Shown here piece by piece: positions 7,361-16,132 of a stretch of DNA of 42,962 nt (position 1 is its first letter; each line of letters starts with the position of its first letter). The stretch comes from a bacterium (lineage in GTDB: Bacteria > 4484-113 > JAGGVC01): the NCBI GenBank assembly GCA_021158185.1, contig JAGGVC010000083.1, positions 1-42,962 of the forward strand, given 5' to 3'. The position numbers and the translations under genes are program-made. A model generated the notes under the pieces. It had not been told where the DNA came from and ran no database searches. It saw nothing but the letters and a program-made list of their open reading frames with translations.

Positions 7361-9130
7361 CTAGTAGCTCCTCAGTCTTGGCGGAATTTCCGAAATGTCA
7401 ACATCTTCGTAGCTCAACCGCGGTTCATCAGGCGTATACTCAGCGATAGTTGTCTTGAGCCACTTCTCATCGTTCCTATCCGGGAACTCGGGCTTGTAGT
7501 GAGCGCCGCGGCTTTCGTCCCTTACGATGGCAGCCTTCACCATCGGCAGTGCAAGCTCAAACATATCCCATAGCTGGCGTGCGAAGGCCAGCGCTTGGTT
7601 TGCGAAGAGGCCCGAGTCGTCAACGCTGATGTTTTCATAGCGCTCGCGCAACTCCAGAATCTTGTTGTAGGTTTCTTCGAGCTGGTCGTTTATGCGTATC
7701 ACGGTGCAGTACTTGTTCATCCATTCGCCGAGTTCGTCCGCGAGCTTGTAGATGTTCTCGTCTCCGTTCTTCTTCGCGAGCTTCGTGAATATCTCCTGGT
7801 CTGCGACTGCGGCGGTGCTCAGTGCATCGGGCGCAAGCTCTGTGAATTCGGTATTCTTCGCATAGTTAGCCATACTCGGTGCGCTTACCATACCGCTGAA
7901 GATGCATGAGAGCAAGGCATTCGCACCCAGTCTGTTTGCACCGTGATACTGGTATTCGCACTCGCCAGCCGCCCACAGGCCTGGAATGCTGGTCTGGTGG
8001 TTGCGCGGGTCGCCATCCGACATGAAGCCCTTATCGTCCTTTGCAAAGTCAACCCAGAGTCCTCCCATAGAGTAGTGGACTGCGGGGAATACAATCATCG
8101 GATGTTCGCGGGGATCAACGCCGACGAACTTCTCGTATATTTCCATGATGCCGCCGAGCTTCTTGTCGAGGAAGTCGTTCGGAAGATGCGATAGATCGAG
8201 ATAGACCTGGAGCTTGCCGTCTACACCGAGCCCCATCTCCACGCACACTTTGTGGATGGCGCGCGTTGCAATGTCGCGCGGCACGAGGTTGCCGTACACC
8301 GGATACCAGTCTTCGAGGAAGTACCAGGGCTTGCCGTCCTTCGGCACCCACATGCGCCCGCCTTCGCCGCGAGCGGACTCGCTCATCAGTCTGCACTTGT
8401 CTTCGCCCGGGATCGCAGTCGGATGCACCTGGATGAACTCAGGATTGCCGAACTTAGCGCCCTGCTGGTAGCAGCGACTGTTGGCCGCACCCGTGCAAGT
8501 TATGCTGTTCGTGCTCTTGCCGAAGATGAGACCTGGGCCTCCTACCGCCATGCACACCGCGTGATACTCGAACGCGTGCACCTTCATGTCCTTCAAATTG
8601 AGGGCGGTGATGCCGCGGCAGACACCGTTTTCGTCCTTGACGATTCCTGTGAATTCCCAGCCTTCGTACTTCTTCACGAGACCTTCTGCTTCATAGCGTC
8701 GAACCTGCTCGTCGAGAGCATACATAAGCTGCTGTCCGGTTGTCGCTCCCGCGTACGAAGTGCGATTGTACAGTGTGCCGCCGAAGCGCCTGAAGTCGAG
8801 GTATCCCTCAGCCGTGCGATTGAACATCACACCCATCCTGTCGAGCAGGTCAATGATCGCGGGGGCCTTGTAACACATACTCTTCACGGGCGGCTGATTG
8901 GGGAGGAAGTCGCCACCATACACCGTGTCGTCAAAATGGATCTGCGGGCTGTCACCCTCGCCCTTGAGATTTTTTGCGGAGTTGATGCCGCCCTGCGCGC
9001 AAACCGAGTGGCTTCGCCTGACAGGGACGATGCTGAAGAGGTCGACATCGTGCCCCTCTTCTGCAAGCTTCATAGTACAGGCAAGCCCTGCAAGTCCTCC
9101 GCCTACAACTGCAAATTTGTATTTCGTCAT
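7361..9130 (-). CDS. sdhA: Succinate dehydrogenase/fumarate reductase flavoprotein SdhA
   Basis: Catalytic FAD subunit of complex II (succinate to fumarate, or the reverse), 589 aa, the usual length. The N-terminal dinucleotide fold shows VVGGGLAGLACTMKLAEEG. The FAD-linking region SHSVCAQGGIN, the substrate loop HPTAIPG, the catalytic Arg region SESARGEGGRM and the C-terminal HYSMGG/GLWAAGECE segments are all visible. The gene order sdhC-sdhA-sdhB and the sequence style match the Bacillus-type, menaquinone-linked group, although direction of catalysis cannot be decided from sequence. The gap to sdhB is 124 bp. Confidence 0.97.
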   Translation of the reverse strand: MTKYKFAVVGGGLAGLACTMKLAEEGHDVDLFSIVPVRRSHSVCAQGGINSAKNLKGEGDSPQIHFDDTVYGGDFLPNQPPVKSMCYKAPAIIDLLDRMGVMFNRTAEGYLDFRRFGGTLYNRTSYAGATTGQQLMYALDEQVRRYEAEGLVKKYEGWEFTGIVKDENGVCRGITALNLKDMKVHAFEYHAVCMAVGGPGLIFGKSTNSITCTGAANSRCYQQGAKFGNPEFIQVHPTAIPGEDKCRLMSESARGEGGRMWVPKDGKPWYFLEDWYPVYGNLVPRDIATRAIHKVCVEMGLGVDGKLQVYLDLSHLPNDFLDKKLGGIMEIYEKFVGVDPREHPMIVFPAVHYSMGGLWVDFAKDDKGFMSDGDPRNHQTSIPGLWAAGECEYQYHGANRLGANALLSCIFSGMVSAPSMANYAKNTEFTELAPDALSTAAVADQEIFTKLAKKNGDENIYKLADELGEWMNKYCTVIRINDQLEETYNKILELRERYENISVDDSGLFANQALAFARQLWDMFELALPMVKAAIVRDESRGAHYKPEFPDRNDEKWLKTTIAEYTPDEPRLSYEDVDISEIPPRLRSY

Positions 9131-9237
9131 CTTTTTTCCCTCAAGCGAGTTCTGGAATCGGAATATAAGAAATCAAATTCTTAAGGAACACAACGGCCGC
9201 GTGGGACACTGCCCACAGGCGGCGCTGGTAAATTTCA

Positions 9238-9885
9238 CTAACCGATGAACCATTCAGGATTCCACCATCCGCGGAATGCCAGGAGAGCCGCCATTCCCCA
9301 GAGGAACATCGCCCATCCGAGAAACGAAAGTGCAACAAGGCTCCATTTCTGGCTTTCTGTTCCTACAGTAATGCCCCACTTAATGAGGAAGTTCCAGATG
9401 CCGTTGGCGAAGTGGAAAGTCGCGCAGGCAAGCCCGATAATCATGAAAACGAAAAACACGGGCTTCTCGACAACTCCGGCCATGAATGCAAAGTCCATAT
9501 GCTGGCCGGTGACTATGCTCATCAGACGCGTCGAATAAACGTGCCAGCCGATGAAGAGAATCATCGCGATGCCTGTCCAGCGCTGGAAGTGGAAAAGCCA
9601 GTTTCTGTAGTAAGAGTATTGTGCTACGTTTGGCTGGTGTTCGTATGTAAGGAACAGTCCGTAAATGCCGTGAAATAGAATTGGAATGATGATCAGCGCT
9701 ACCTCGATAGCTATCAGGAAAGGAAGCGATGTAAGAAGGTTGACAATGCCGTTGAACGCTTCCTCTCCCCGCGTTGCGAATCCGTTGCTGAACAGGTGCT
9801 CGCAAAGATAAAGGCCAACGGGAATTATACCGCTTAGGCTGTGCAGTTTTCTTAAGAAAAACGCGTGTTTACCTGAACTTTCCAT
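9238..9885 (-). CDS. sdhC: Succinate dehydrogenase cytochrome b558 subunit SdhC
   Basis: Membrane anchor of complex II, 215 aa with five hydrophobic helices, the layout of the single-subunit diheme SdhC of Bacillus type. Conserved His residues lie in LRKLHSLSG, CEHLF, ILFHGIYG, IGWHVYS and FHFANGIWN, suitable for two b hemes. It anchors SdhA/SdhB and passes electrons to quinone, most likely menaquinone. The start ATG has GAGGTAGG upstream. It is the first gene of the sdh run; an intergenic stretch of 187 bp separates it from the fumarase subunit gene. Confidence 0.93.
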   Translation of the reverse strand: MESSGKHAFFLRKLHSLSGIIPVGLYLCEHLFSNGFATRGEEAFNGIVNLLTSLPFLIAIEVALIIIPILFHGIYGLFLTYEHQPNVAQYSYYRNWLFHFQRWTGIAMILFIGWHVYSTRLMSIVTGQHMDFAFMAGVVEKPVFFVFMIIGLACATFHFANGIWNFLIKWGITVGTESQKWSLVALSFLGWAMFLWGMAALLAFRGWWNPEWFIG

Positions 9886-10072
9886 TTTTCCTACCTCACA
9901 GAGCCGCTAAAAAAACGCTCAGAATAATACCGGATAACAGCATTCCACGTACGCAACTTGACTAGAAATTCTCCCTCTCACCGTTTGAAGCACACTTCAC
10001 CCGGCCACCGCAACCCGAAGCATCGTGCGATTGAAAGCGCCTACGGTGCTTTTCGGTCGCATTGGTATAGAG

Positions 10073-10627
10073 TTACATTTCCTCATATTTCTTCGCACCG
10101 TCAAGGTACGCATCGCCGCCGTAAACATCGTTAATGACGAAAACAGGAAAACGCTCTACAGTGAGTTTACGAACTGCTTCTGCGCCAAGATCTTCGAACG
10201 CAATGATCTCTGCCGCTTTGATCCGTTTGGAGAGAAGTGCTGCTCCGCCGCCGAGTGCGCCGAAATAGATGCACCCATGCTCACGACAGGCTGCTTTCAC
10301 TTCATCGCTCCGCCCGCCTTTGCCGATCATTCCACGAAGTCCGAGCTTGATAAGCCTGGGGGAATATGCATCCATGCGGAAGCTCGTGGTCGGGCCCGCG
10401 CTGCCGATTGGCTGTCCGGGCTTCGGAGGAGTCGGACCGACGTAGTAAATAATGTTACCTTTGAGCTCAAATGGAGGATTCTCGCCCCTGTCGAGCATTT
10501 CGCAGATACGTTTGTGGGCGGCATCCCTTGCGGTGTAAATGGTTCCGGTGATCTCTACAGCGTCGCCGCTATGCAACGACTTGACGGTCTCAAGATCAAG
10601 AGGAATCGTGATTTCAAGTGCAGCCAT
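10073..10627 (-). CDS. Class I fumarate hydratase, beta (C-terminal) subunit
   Basis: Beta subunit (184 aa) of the iron-sulfur, two-subunit fumarase/tartrate dehydratase family, which interconverts fumarate and malate. Diagnostic stretches are GTIYTARDAAHKR, YVGPTPPKPGQPIGSAGPTTS with RMD following, IGKGG and FGALGGGAALL. The [4Fe-4S]-binding alpha subunit is not adjacent, neither upstream nor downstream, so it must be encoded elsewhere. Located just before sdhC on the same strand, so the local theme is the C4 segment of the TCA cycle. No Shine-Dalgarno precedes the ATG; a promoter ends only 9 bp before it, suggesting a leaderless mRNA. Tartrate dehydratase is an alternative substrate assignment. 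Confidence 0.9.
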   Translation of the reverse strand: MAALEITIPLDLETVKSLHSGDAVEITGTIYTARDAAHKRICEMLDRGENPPFELKGNIIYYVGPTPPKPGQPIGSAGPTTSFRMDAYSPRLIKLGLRGMIGKGGRSDEVKAACREHGCIYFGALGGGAALLSKRIKAAEIIAFEDLGAEAVRKLTVERFPVFVINDVYGGDAYLDGAKKYEEM

Positions 10628-10636
10628 CGGGAACGT

Positions 10637-10665
10637 ATTTTAGTTGCTAACAATGGAAAATACAA
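10637..10665 (-). promoter_or_regulatory. Promoter for a leaderless fumarase beta transcript
   Basis: On the minus strand, TTGTAT (10665-10660), a 17-bp spacer and TAAAAT (10642-10637) lie 9 bp before the ATG at 10627. No ribosome binding site is present in the gap, so transcription would start at or next to the start codon. Confidence 0.45.
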
Positions 10666-10809
10666 CAAAATACGACTTGAGGCAAATAAAACATAACAGC
10701 CGTTCGTGCCGGAATGTACGCTGCCCAGAATTTCCACTTTTTCCGCCATTTCGTGATTGTGATTCACGCAAAGAAAACGGGCCGCGAACGAATTCACGAC
10801 CCGCATATC

Positions 10810-10845
10810 CAGTTCCTGATCTATTTGGCGGCGGATCAGGAACTG
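10810..10845. terminator. Perfect 12-bp inverted repeat in the intergenic region
   Basis: CAGTTCCTGATC (10810-10821) and GATCAGGAACTG (10834-10845) form a perfect 12-bp stem with a 12-nt loop. A second hairpin, GCCCGG/CCGGGC (10873-10890), follows closely. They lie just beyond the stop of the minus-strand lipoprotein gene and could end its transcript, but no long T run follows either stem. Confidence 0.4.
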
Positions 10846-10904
10846 CGTTAAGCATGTTCTGTCAGCAAATCGGCCCGGATTACACCGGGCAAAATGAAAG
10901 TCTG

Positions 10905-11762
10905 CTACTCGGTGACTTCCTCTTCATCTTCATCTTCATCTTCAACGGGAGCGACTTCAACGCCCTCCCTTGCTGGAGTAGTGTCGATATCGGCTTCACC
11001 CGTTTCCTCTGAAAGCCCGGACATCATCTCGGCAATCATGTCGTTAAGCGCCTTATCGAGAGCTTCGAAATGCTCGTCGATCTTATCAACGCGCATAAGG
11101 AATATGCCAGCTTCTCCTTCTTCGAGGGCGCAGAAGAGAACGAGCTTGTTTGCTTCATCAACCCAGAATAAAGCGTTCTCGGGCATTTCAGCGCCCATTC
11201 CTTCCTCTTCAACTTCCATTGCGGTAACTTCTGTATCTTCGCCTTCCACGGCGGGAATTTCTGTGCCTTCGCCTTCAGCTTTTTCCTCGGCAGGTTCGCC
11301 AGACCAGAACTTCGTGTCTTTGAGGAAATCGGGAATGTCGCTTGTGGGCTCGCCGTAGGTTTCCTTCAGCTCCGCGATCTTGGCGTTATAGGCTTCCTCA
11401 TCCATTTCGCCGCCTTCCATAATGTAAACCAACTCGCCATTAAAGAAGCCGAAGCCTTTTGAAAGACCTGCAATACCTTCTTTTGGCGTCGCGCTCAGCA
11501 TAATTGGATCGCCTTCAGGCGGAAAAGCCTCCTCGAACACGTAGTCTCCTTCCTCTGGAAAGAGAGCTTTGATTTCTTCACCTTTCATTCCTAGGTTAAA
11601 ATCCCCGTAGGTTGCAAGCTTAGATGTCTCATATGACGGAATGGGTGGAGAAGCCGGCTTTGTTGTAGGCTGTGTCCTCTCTTCCTCGCCGCCCCCACCT
11701 GGGCAGGCCACCATCATAATCATCACACAAAATGCAAGAATGCCGATTAAATACGTTCTCAT
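10905..11762 (-). CDS. Exported lipoprotein with acidic C-terminal tail, unknown function
   Basis: Lipoprotein of 285 aa; the signal peptide ends in MMVAC, followed by Gly/Glu-rich and Pro/Thr-rich linker sequence. A folded region (about residues 45-170) contains a segment resembling small periplasmic 'featureless' repeats with TYGDFNLGMKGEEIKALFP, reminiscent of domains that score activation thresholds, but I do not recognise the family. The rest is Glu-rich, ending in a very acidic tail rich in Glu/Asp. The ATG at 11762 is chosen over a longer frame because GGAGG lies 4 bp upstream and the signal peptide starts there. Confidence 0.7.
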   Translation of the reverse strand: MRTYLIGILAFCVMIMMVACPGGGGEEERTQPTTKPASPPIPSYETSKLATYGDFNLGMKGEEIKALFPEEGDYVFEEAFPPEGDPIMLSATPKEGIAGLSKGFGFFNGELVYIMEGGEMDEEAYNAKIAELKETYGEPTSDIPDFLKDTKFWSGEPAEEKAEGEGTEIPAVEGEDTEVTAMEVEEEGMGAEMPENALFWVDEANKLVLFCALEEGEAGIFLMRVDKIDEHFEALDKALNDMIAEMMSGLSEETGEADIDTTPAREGVEVAPVEDEDEDEEEVTE

Positions 11763-11835
11763 AGTACCTCCAAAATCCCTTAATCCCGTCTTCCGACGAA
11801 TTAGCCGGAATGCCAACAGCAGAATAGAATAGCTA

Positions 11836-11863
11836 TTGTTATAGACAATTGCAAAACTGTCAA
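11836..11863 (-). promoter_or_regulatory. Promoter for the acidic lipoprotein gene
   Basis: On the minus strand a perfect TTGACA (11863-11858) overlaps the stop codon of the upstream TMEM43-like gene. A 16-bp spacer leads to TAACAA (11841-11836). Transcription would begin about 67 nt before the ATG at 11762. Confidence 0.4.
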
Positions 11864-12891
11864 GCCTTTGCGGTGTCAGGTTCTTTATCCTTCTTCGAAA
11901 GCCCGATGGAAATTGCGACTCCCGCGGCAAGAAACATAATTAGAAGCAGAAGCCACCAGAACTTGACCACAAATGTTATAAGCGCAACGAGAACGATGGA
12001 AATAATCAGGCTGATAATGAAGACAACGGTGCGCGCCAGCCCCCCCAGTATCGGAATCAGCCTTGTCAGAAGAAGAATCGGCCCGAGCATAAGGTTGAAT
12101 GCGAATGTGAAAAGTACTACAGCGATTACCTTATACGTCATATAGGCCTGCTTTTCTTCCTTCTCCATCTGCTCTACAAGCTTGTCGGGGGATAGGGTCG
12201 TGATTCTGAATACCTCGCCACCGCTTATTACATCGCCTGAAATTTCGCCCAGCACGGTTAGGTTTGAAGGTAGTTTTGTGTAATTTGTTATCTGCTGAGT
12301 GTCGTTACCAGCGGCGTTGATGCCCGTGTTTTTCGTGATGCTCTCCGTTTTGAGATCTATCCTTGAGCCTTCCGGCTTTACCGTAATCGGACCCATCTTG
12401 AAATTGGCGTACTTGCTTTTTTCTTCGAGTGTCTTCCAGCCCTGCTTCTCGACATCGCGTTCCTTCGTAATTTCTACCTCTTTACCGTCCTTAATCACTG
12501 TTTCGGTATATGTTTCGGTTTCGATCCACGTATTCCATTCCTGCTTTTCCCAGTTGTAATGAAGCACGTAACCATCAACGTTCGGAGCTTTGATCTTGTC
12601 GAGAAGATCGGTTGAACCGGTCACAACCTGAAGGCCCGAAAGCCCCTGTGCTTGCTCGGCTGCAACTGGTTCGATCTTGTTCACTTCCTTGCTGTGACGT
12701 TCGACATCCGCGCAGCTTACCCATATTGCAATAAAGAATAGAATAAAGCCGATGAAGATTCCCTGGAAAGCACCTACGATCTCCTTCTTTACATTTCGAA
12801 AGCCGCGTGCGATCGGGTTTGCGCTTCCGATTATTTTTTCACCAACAACCCGCTCGGAGATAACGCGTTCGATCCGTTCCTTTTTGCCCAT
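11860..12891 (-). CDS. TMEM43 (DUF1625) family membrane protein
   Basis: Membrane protein of 343 aa with the TMEM43 layout. A first membrane helix (about residues 40-62) is followed by a large soluble domain of about 170 residues rich in W/Y/E/K, then three or four hydrophobic helices at the C-terminus. The N-terminal region with ARGFRNVKKEIVGAFQGIFIG and the following charged stretch resembles the family start. TMEM43 (LUMA) is best known from animals, where it organises membrane protein complexes; bacterial homologues exist, with unknown role. The ATG at 12891 is preceded by AGGGG at about 9 bp; the TTG at 12918 is less likely. No partner gene is obvious. Confidence 0.75.
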   Translation of the reverse strand: MGKKERIERVISERVVGEKIIGSANPIARGFRNVKKEIVGAFQGIFIGFILFFIAIWVSCADVERHSKEVNKIEPVAAEQAQGLSGLQVVTGSTDLLDKIKAPNVDGYVLHYNWEKQEWNTWIETETYTETVIKDGKEVEITKERDVEKQGWKTLEEKSKYANFKMGPITVKPEGSRIDLKTESITKNTGINAAGNDTQQITNYTKLPSNLTVLGEISGDVISGGEVFRITTLSPDKLVEQMEKEEKQAYMTYKVIAVVLFTFAFNLMLGPILLLTRLIPILGGLARTVVFIISLIISIVLVALITFVVKFWWLLLLIMFLAAGVAISIGLSKKDKEPDTAKA

Positions 12892-13029
12892 CACTGATAC
12901 CCCTGGAAATGAAATCAAGAATACAAATTCAGAATAATCTCAGCCCAGACCGGTCGGTAGGCCTGTGTGGTTTTATGATTTTAGCATCATTCCTACCATA
13001 CAACATGCTCCGGTGATTCTGAGATTAAG

Positions 13030-14469
13030 TCATTCTTCAGCAGTTGCCTCTACCCACTTGCTCACCTTGTCATCGATTCCGTCAAGGAGATCTGCATTGG
13101 GAGCTTCAAGGTACACGCGTACGACAGGCTCCGTGCCGCTTGGCCGCATCGCAATCGACTGATCGTTTTCGAGAACGAATTTTACTCCATCAATCGTGAC
13201 AACATCCTTGACCGGCATTCCCCAGAGTTCACCGCCCCGCTCTTTGAAATGCTCTGCGAGCATATTTGCATTCTCCATTACTGCGTTCTTGCCGACATCG
13301 GTCAGGTTGAGATCGTTTCTGCGGCTTAGTCTCGGCCCGTACTCCTTGTGGATCATTTCCAGGCACGCGCTGATATCACCATCGCCCATTACCGCTGCTG
13401 CTTCGCACATCAGCAGGTTTGCGAGGATGCCGTCTTTTTCGGGAACGTGGTCTACCATGCTGAACCCGCCTGATTCTTCACCGCCACAAAGCGCTCCCTT
13501 CCGAAGCTCGTTTCCGATATACTTGAAGCCTACTGGAGTTTCGATTATTTCCCGCCCGTGTTTCTTTGCGATTGCATCGAGCATTGATGACGTGACGACT
13601 GTGCGTACAATGTTACCGCTCAACCCGCGATGCGCGATAAGGTAGTGCGCGATAATCGGTAGAAGCTGGTTTGGGCTCATAAAGTTGCCGTGCTTGTCAA
13701 AAGCAGCGAAGCGATCACTGTCGCCATCTGTGGCGACGCCCAAACTCAGTCCTTCCTGCCTGATCCTATCCCGCATGGGTTGAAGAATAGTTTCATTCGG
13801 ATCCGGCATTTCTCCGCCGAAGAGCACGTCGCGATTCGCGTTCATGGTTTCTACCGGTATGCCGCGTTCCGAAAGATACGCGTCTAACCATCCTGCACCA
13901 GTTCCCCAAAGCGCGTTGTATAGGATGCGCATCCCTGCCTTCGCCATCGCATCTGTTTCAACTAGGCCGTCGAGCTGTTCAAAGTACTTTTCACGGATGG
14001 AAAAGGTTTGCTCAAATCGGTCGCGAACGGGCTCGGCGCTAAAACCTTCATTTGTGAGAGATTTGATGTTTGCCGTTATTGCATCGGTCGTTTCGGGCAT
14101 GGCGGGCCCAGCAAAATCAGGGATGAACTTTAGTCCGTTGTAGTAGTAGGGATTGTGACTGGCAGTAAACTGAATTGCCCCCGATGCCCCAAGGTGTTTT
14201 ACTGCGAATGCAATCGCGGGTGTGGGAATCGGTTCAGGCGCGACAGCAACACTCATTCCGCAATTGGAAAAATGGTGCGCGGCGACTTGCGCGAATTCGC
14301 TCGCGAGAAACCGCGTGTCGTAGCCGATAAGAATCGGGCGAGTTTCAGGTCGCTCAGCGTTCAGATATTTCCTAATTGATTCTGCAACGAGAAGAACGTT
14401 GTTGAATGTGAAATCGTCCGCCGTTATTCCCCGCCATCCGTCCGTCCCGAATTTAATTGTCTTTGGCAT
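13030..14469 (-). CDS. Phosphoglucomutase/phosphomannomutase family protein
   Basis: Alpha-D-phosphohexomutase of 479 aa that shifts phosphate between C1 and C6 of a hexose. All four family signatures are present: KFGTDGWRG near the N-terminus, the phosphoserine loop TASHNP (Ser about residue 104), the metal loop DGDSDR, the sugar-binding GGEESGGF, and the phosphate-binding RPSGTEP near the C-terminus. The substrate (glucose, mannose or glucosamine phosphate) cannot be fixed by eye. The ATG at 14469 has GAGG five bases upstream. A 7-bp inverted repeat GCGCATT/AATGCGC (14499-14514) lies in the leader close to the start. It would feed sugar nucleotides or glycogen metabolism. Confidence 0.93.
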   Translation of the reverse strand: MPKTIKFGTDGWRGITADDFTFNNVLLVAESIRKYLNAERPETRPILIGYDTRFLASEFAQVAAHHFSNCGMSVAVAPEPIPTPAIAFAVKHLGASGAIQFTASHNPYYYNGLKFIPDFAGPAMPETTDAITANIKSLTNEGFSAEPVRDRFEQTFSIREKYFEQLDGLVETDAMAKAGMRILYNALWGTGAGWLDAYLSERGIPVETMNANRDVLFGGEMPDPNETILQPMRDRIRQEGLSLGVATDGDSDRFAAFDKHGNFMSPNQLLPIIAHYLIAHRGLSGNIVRTVVTSSMLDAIAKKHGREIIETPVGFKYIGNELRKGALCGGEESGGFSMVDHVPEKDGILANLLMCEAAAVMGDGDISACLEMIHKEYGPRLSRRNDLNLTDVGKNAVMENANMLAEHFKERGGELWGMPVKDVVTIDGVKFVLENDQSIAMRPSGTEPVVRVYLEAPNADLLDGIDDKVSKWVEATAEE

Positions 14470-14670
14470 AAATACCTCAAGAATATCAAGCGCATTCCAA
14501 TGCGCCTTATGATTTCGGTATGCTTTGCCCTCGCAGGCTTAGTCTGTAGCCAAGCCTCAAGGCAATTGCTTTGAGATGTGTATTGTAGCCTATATCTGCG
14601 GTTGGAGACCATACGCGTTGAATTACACATTGATTCTGTGCTTTCGTGTAAGTCGGGTGCTTGCTGATCT

Positions 14671-15840
14671 CTAGGCAAAACTAGCTCGTGATTGGCTTCC
14701 TCGAATATCCTCGGGGATTTCGAGGTCGTCCAGCCAGTAGGCGGATTCGACTACGGGGCAGCTGAAGAATTTTCCCAGGTTTTCCTTGTATCTGCTCTGA
14801 TGAAACTTGAAGAAGAAATGCCCGTCCTTAACACCGAGTATTTCCACTTTGCCCAGTGGGTGACTCAAGATGTACCGTGCCGTTTTCGCAAGACCGCTTA
14901 TTTTCTTCTTTGAATCTTCAATCAGCTTGATTCCCCTGAGAAGCGTAACCTTGAAGGCCCGGTTGCCGGAGACGGGGCGGTTTTGGAATATGTAGTACGG
15001 TGTAACGCCGATGTATGACAATCTGTTTGCAAGCTTCCGCAGTACTTCTGAGTTGTCGTTGACGCCCTTAAGAAGGGGCGTCTGATTATGCACACGGCAT
15101 CCGGATTCTCTTACCCGCCATATCGCTTCCTCAGCCTCGGGAGTGATTTCCCGGGGATGATTGAACTGCGTCATCATATATATTTGGCAGTTGCTCGCGT
15201 TAGCTTCGTTAAGAAAATCAAGAAGCTTTGGATCATCCGTAATTCGGAACGGATTGTATGCAGGCATCTTTGTTCCGATTCTGATGATCTGGACGTGCGG
15301 TATGGCCATCAGTTTTTCAATTATGTCTTTTAACCTCTTCGTAGATAGAAGCAACGGATCTCCGCCAGTGACGAGTACATTGTCTATCTCCGGATGTTCC
15401 GAGATGTACTTCAGGCCGGGCGAAATATCTCTGCTTGCCTCTTTTGTGTCGTCAATGAAAAGCCGCTTTCTAAAGCAGAATCTACAGATGCCTCCGCATT
15501 TGTCTGTGCTGAGCAGGACGGCCGTGTTCGTATATTTATGCTCGCATCCTGGAGCTACTGTGAAACTCGATTCCTGACCCGGATCGAGTGTTCCGCTTTC
15601 GTCAAGCTCCGATTCATCTGGTATTACAATCCGCCTGATGGGGTCGTTCGGATCGGTACGGTCGATCAGAGAAAGATAGTAATCGTTTGATCTGAAGGGA
15701 AAAACACGCGTTACGCGTTTCAATCTCTCGATTTCGTCCCTGGGAATGAAATTGACGTTCTCAATATCAGAGATATACCTTACCGGCGTATATCGTCTTG
15801 GCTCTTTGATAATCCCCTCAAGTTCGTGATCTCTCTTCAT
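14671..15840 (-). CDS. KamA-family radical SAM enzyme (lysine 2,3-aminomutase-like)
   Basis: Radical SAM, PLP-dependent aminomutase of 389 aa. The [4Fe-4S] motif is CGGICRFC (Cys about 115, 119, 122), followed by VTGGDPLLLS for SAM binding. A C-terminal PLGKVEI segment carries the probable PLP Lys (about 331). In clostridial lysine 2,3-aminomutase two Asp residues bind the side-chain amine of lysine. Here the first lies in a QNRPVSG context and the second in SHPLGK, so neither Asp appears kept and the substrate may differ. Possible roles are beta-amino acid formation or modification of an elongation factor. The ATG at 15840 has GGAGG at good distance. It starts divergently from the cyclase gene. 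Confidence 0.85.
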   Translation of the reverse strand: MKRDHELEGIIKEPRRYTPVRYISDIENVNFIPRDEIERLKRVTRVFPFRSNDYYLSLIDRTDPNDPIRRIVIPDESELDESGTLDPGQESSFTVAPGCEHKYTNTAVLLSTDKCGGICRFCFRKRLFIDDTKEASRDISPGLKYISEHPEIDNVLVTGGDPLLLSTKRLKDIIEKLMAIPHVQIIRIGTKMPAYNPFRITDDPKLLDFLNEANASNCQIYMMTQFNHPREITPEAEEAIWRVRESGCRVHNQTPLLKGVNDNSEVLRKLANRLSYIGVTPYYIFQNRPVSGNRAFKVTLLRGIKLIEDSKKKISGLAKTARYILSHPLGKVEILGVKDGHFFFKFHQSRYKENLGKFFSCPVVESAYWLDDLEIPEDIRGSQSRASFA

Positions 15841-15933
15841 TCAGTTCCTCCGTGAAATAAGATGTGTATTGCCGATCCGAAACGGGTGAAAGCACCTCAG
15901 AACATCCTGCTGAATCCACTGTAACTCTCTGTA

Positions 15934-15968
15934 GCTAGGCAAGGATGTTAAAGAACATCCTTGTTAGC
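15934..15968. promoter_or_regulatory. Strong intergenic hairpin between divergent genes
   Basis: CAAGGATGTT (15940-15949) pairs perfectly with AACATCCTTG (15954-15963) around an AAAG tetraloop. The stem can extend by GCTA/TAGC (15934-15937 with 15965-15968). A partial third copy, AACATCCTGCT, lies at 15901. It lies about 95 bp upstream of kamA-like and 165 bp upstream of the cyclase gene. It could be an attenuator, a terminator or an operator; a poly-T tract is absent on both strands. Confidence 0.45.
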
Positions 15969-16098
15969 AATGTAGCAATCTTGCATGAATCGAGGGCAGT
16001 TTCCTGATTTTCTCAGGGCTTTTCGAATCCGCTTATAGATTATAACATTTTATCGGCGCTTTTGCAAGAGGCGCGCATGGGTAGTAAGTGCGGTGAAT

Positions 16099-16126
16099 TT
16101 GGTTATGCGATCCTTGCTGATACAAT
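16099..16126 (+). promoter_or_regulatory. Promoter for a leaderless cyclase transcript
   Basis: TTGGTT (16099-16104), a 16-bp spacer and TACAAT (16121-16126) end six bases before the GTG start at 16133. No Shine-Dalgarno is present, so the mRNA would start at or very near the start codon. Confidence 0.4.
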
Positions 16127-16132
16127 TAGCTG

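Noticed and set aside
8252-9184. Long open frame (310 codons) on the plus strand.
   Set aside because: It is the antisense shadow of sdhA and has no protein-like features.
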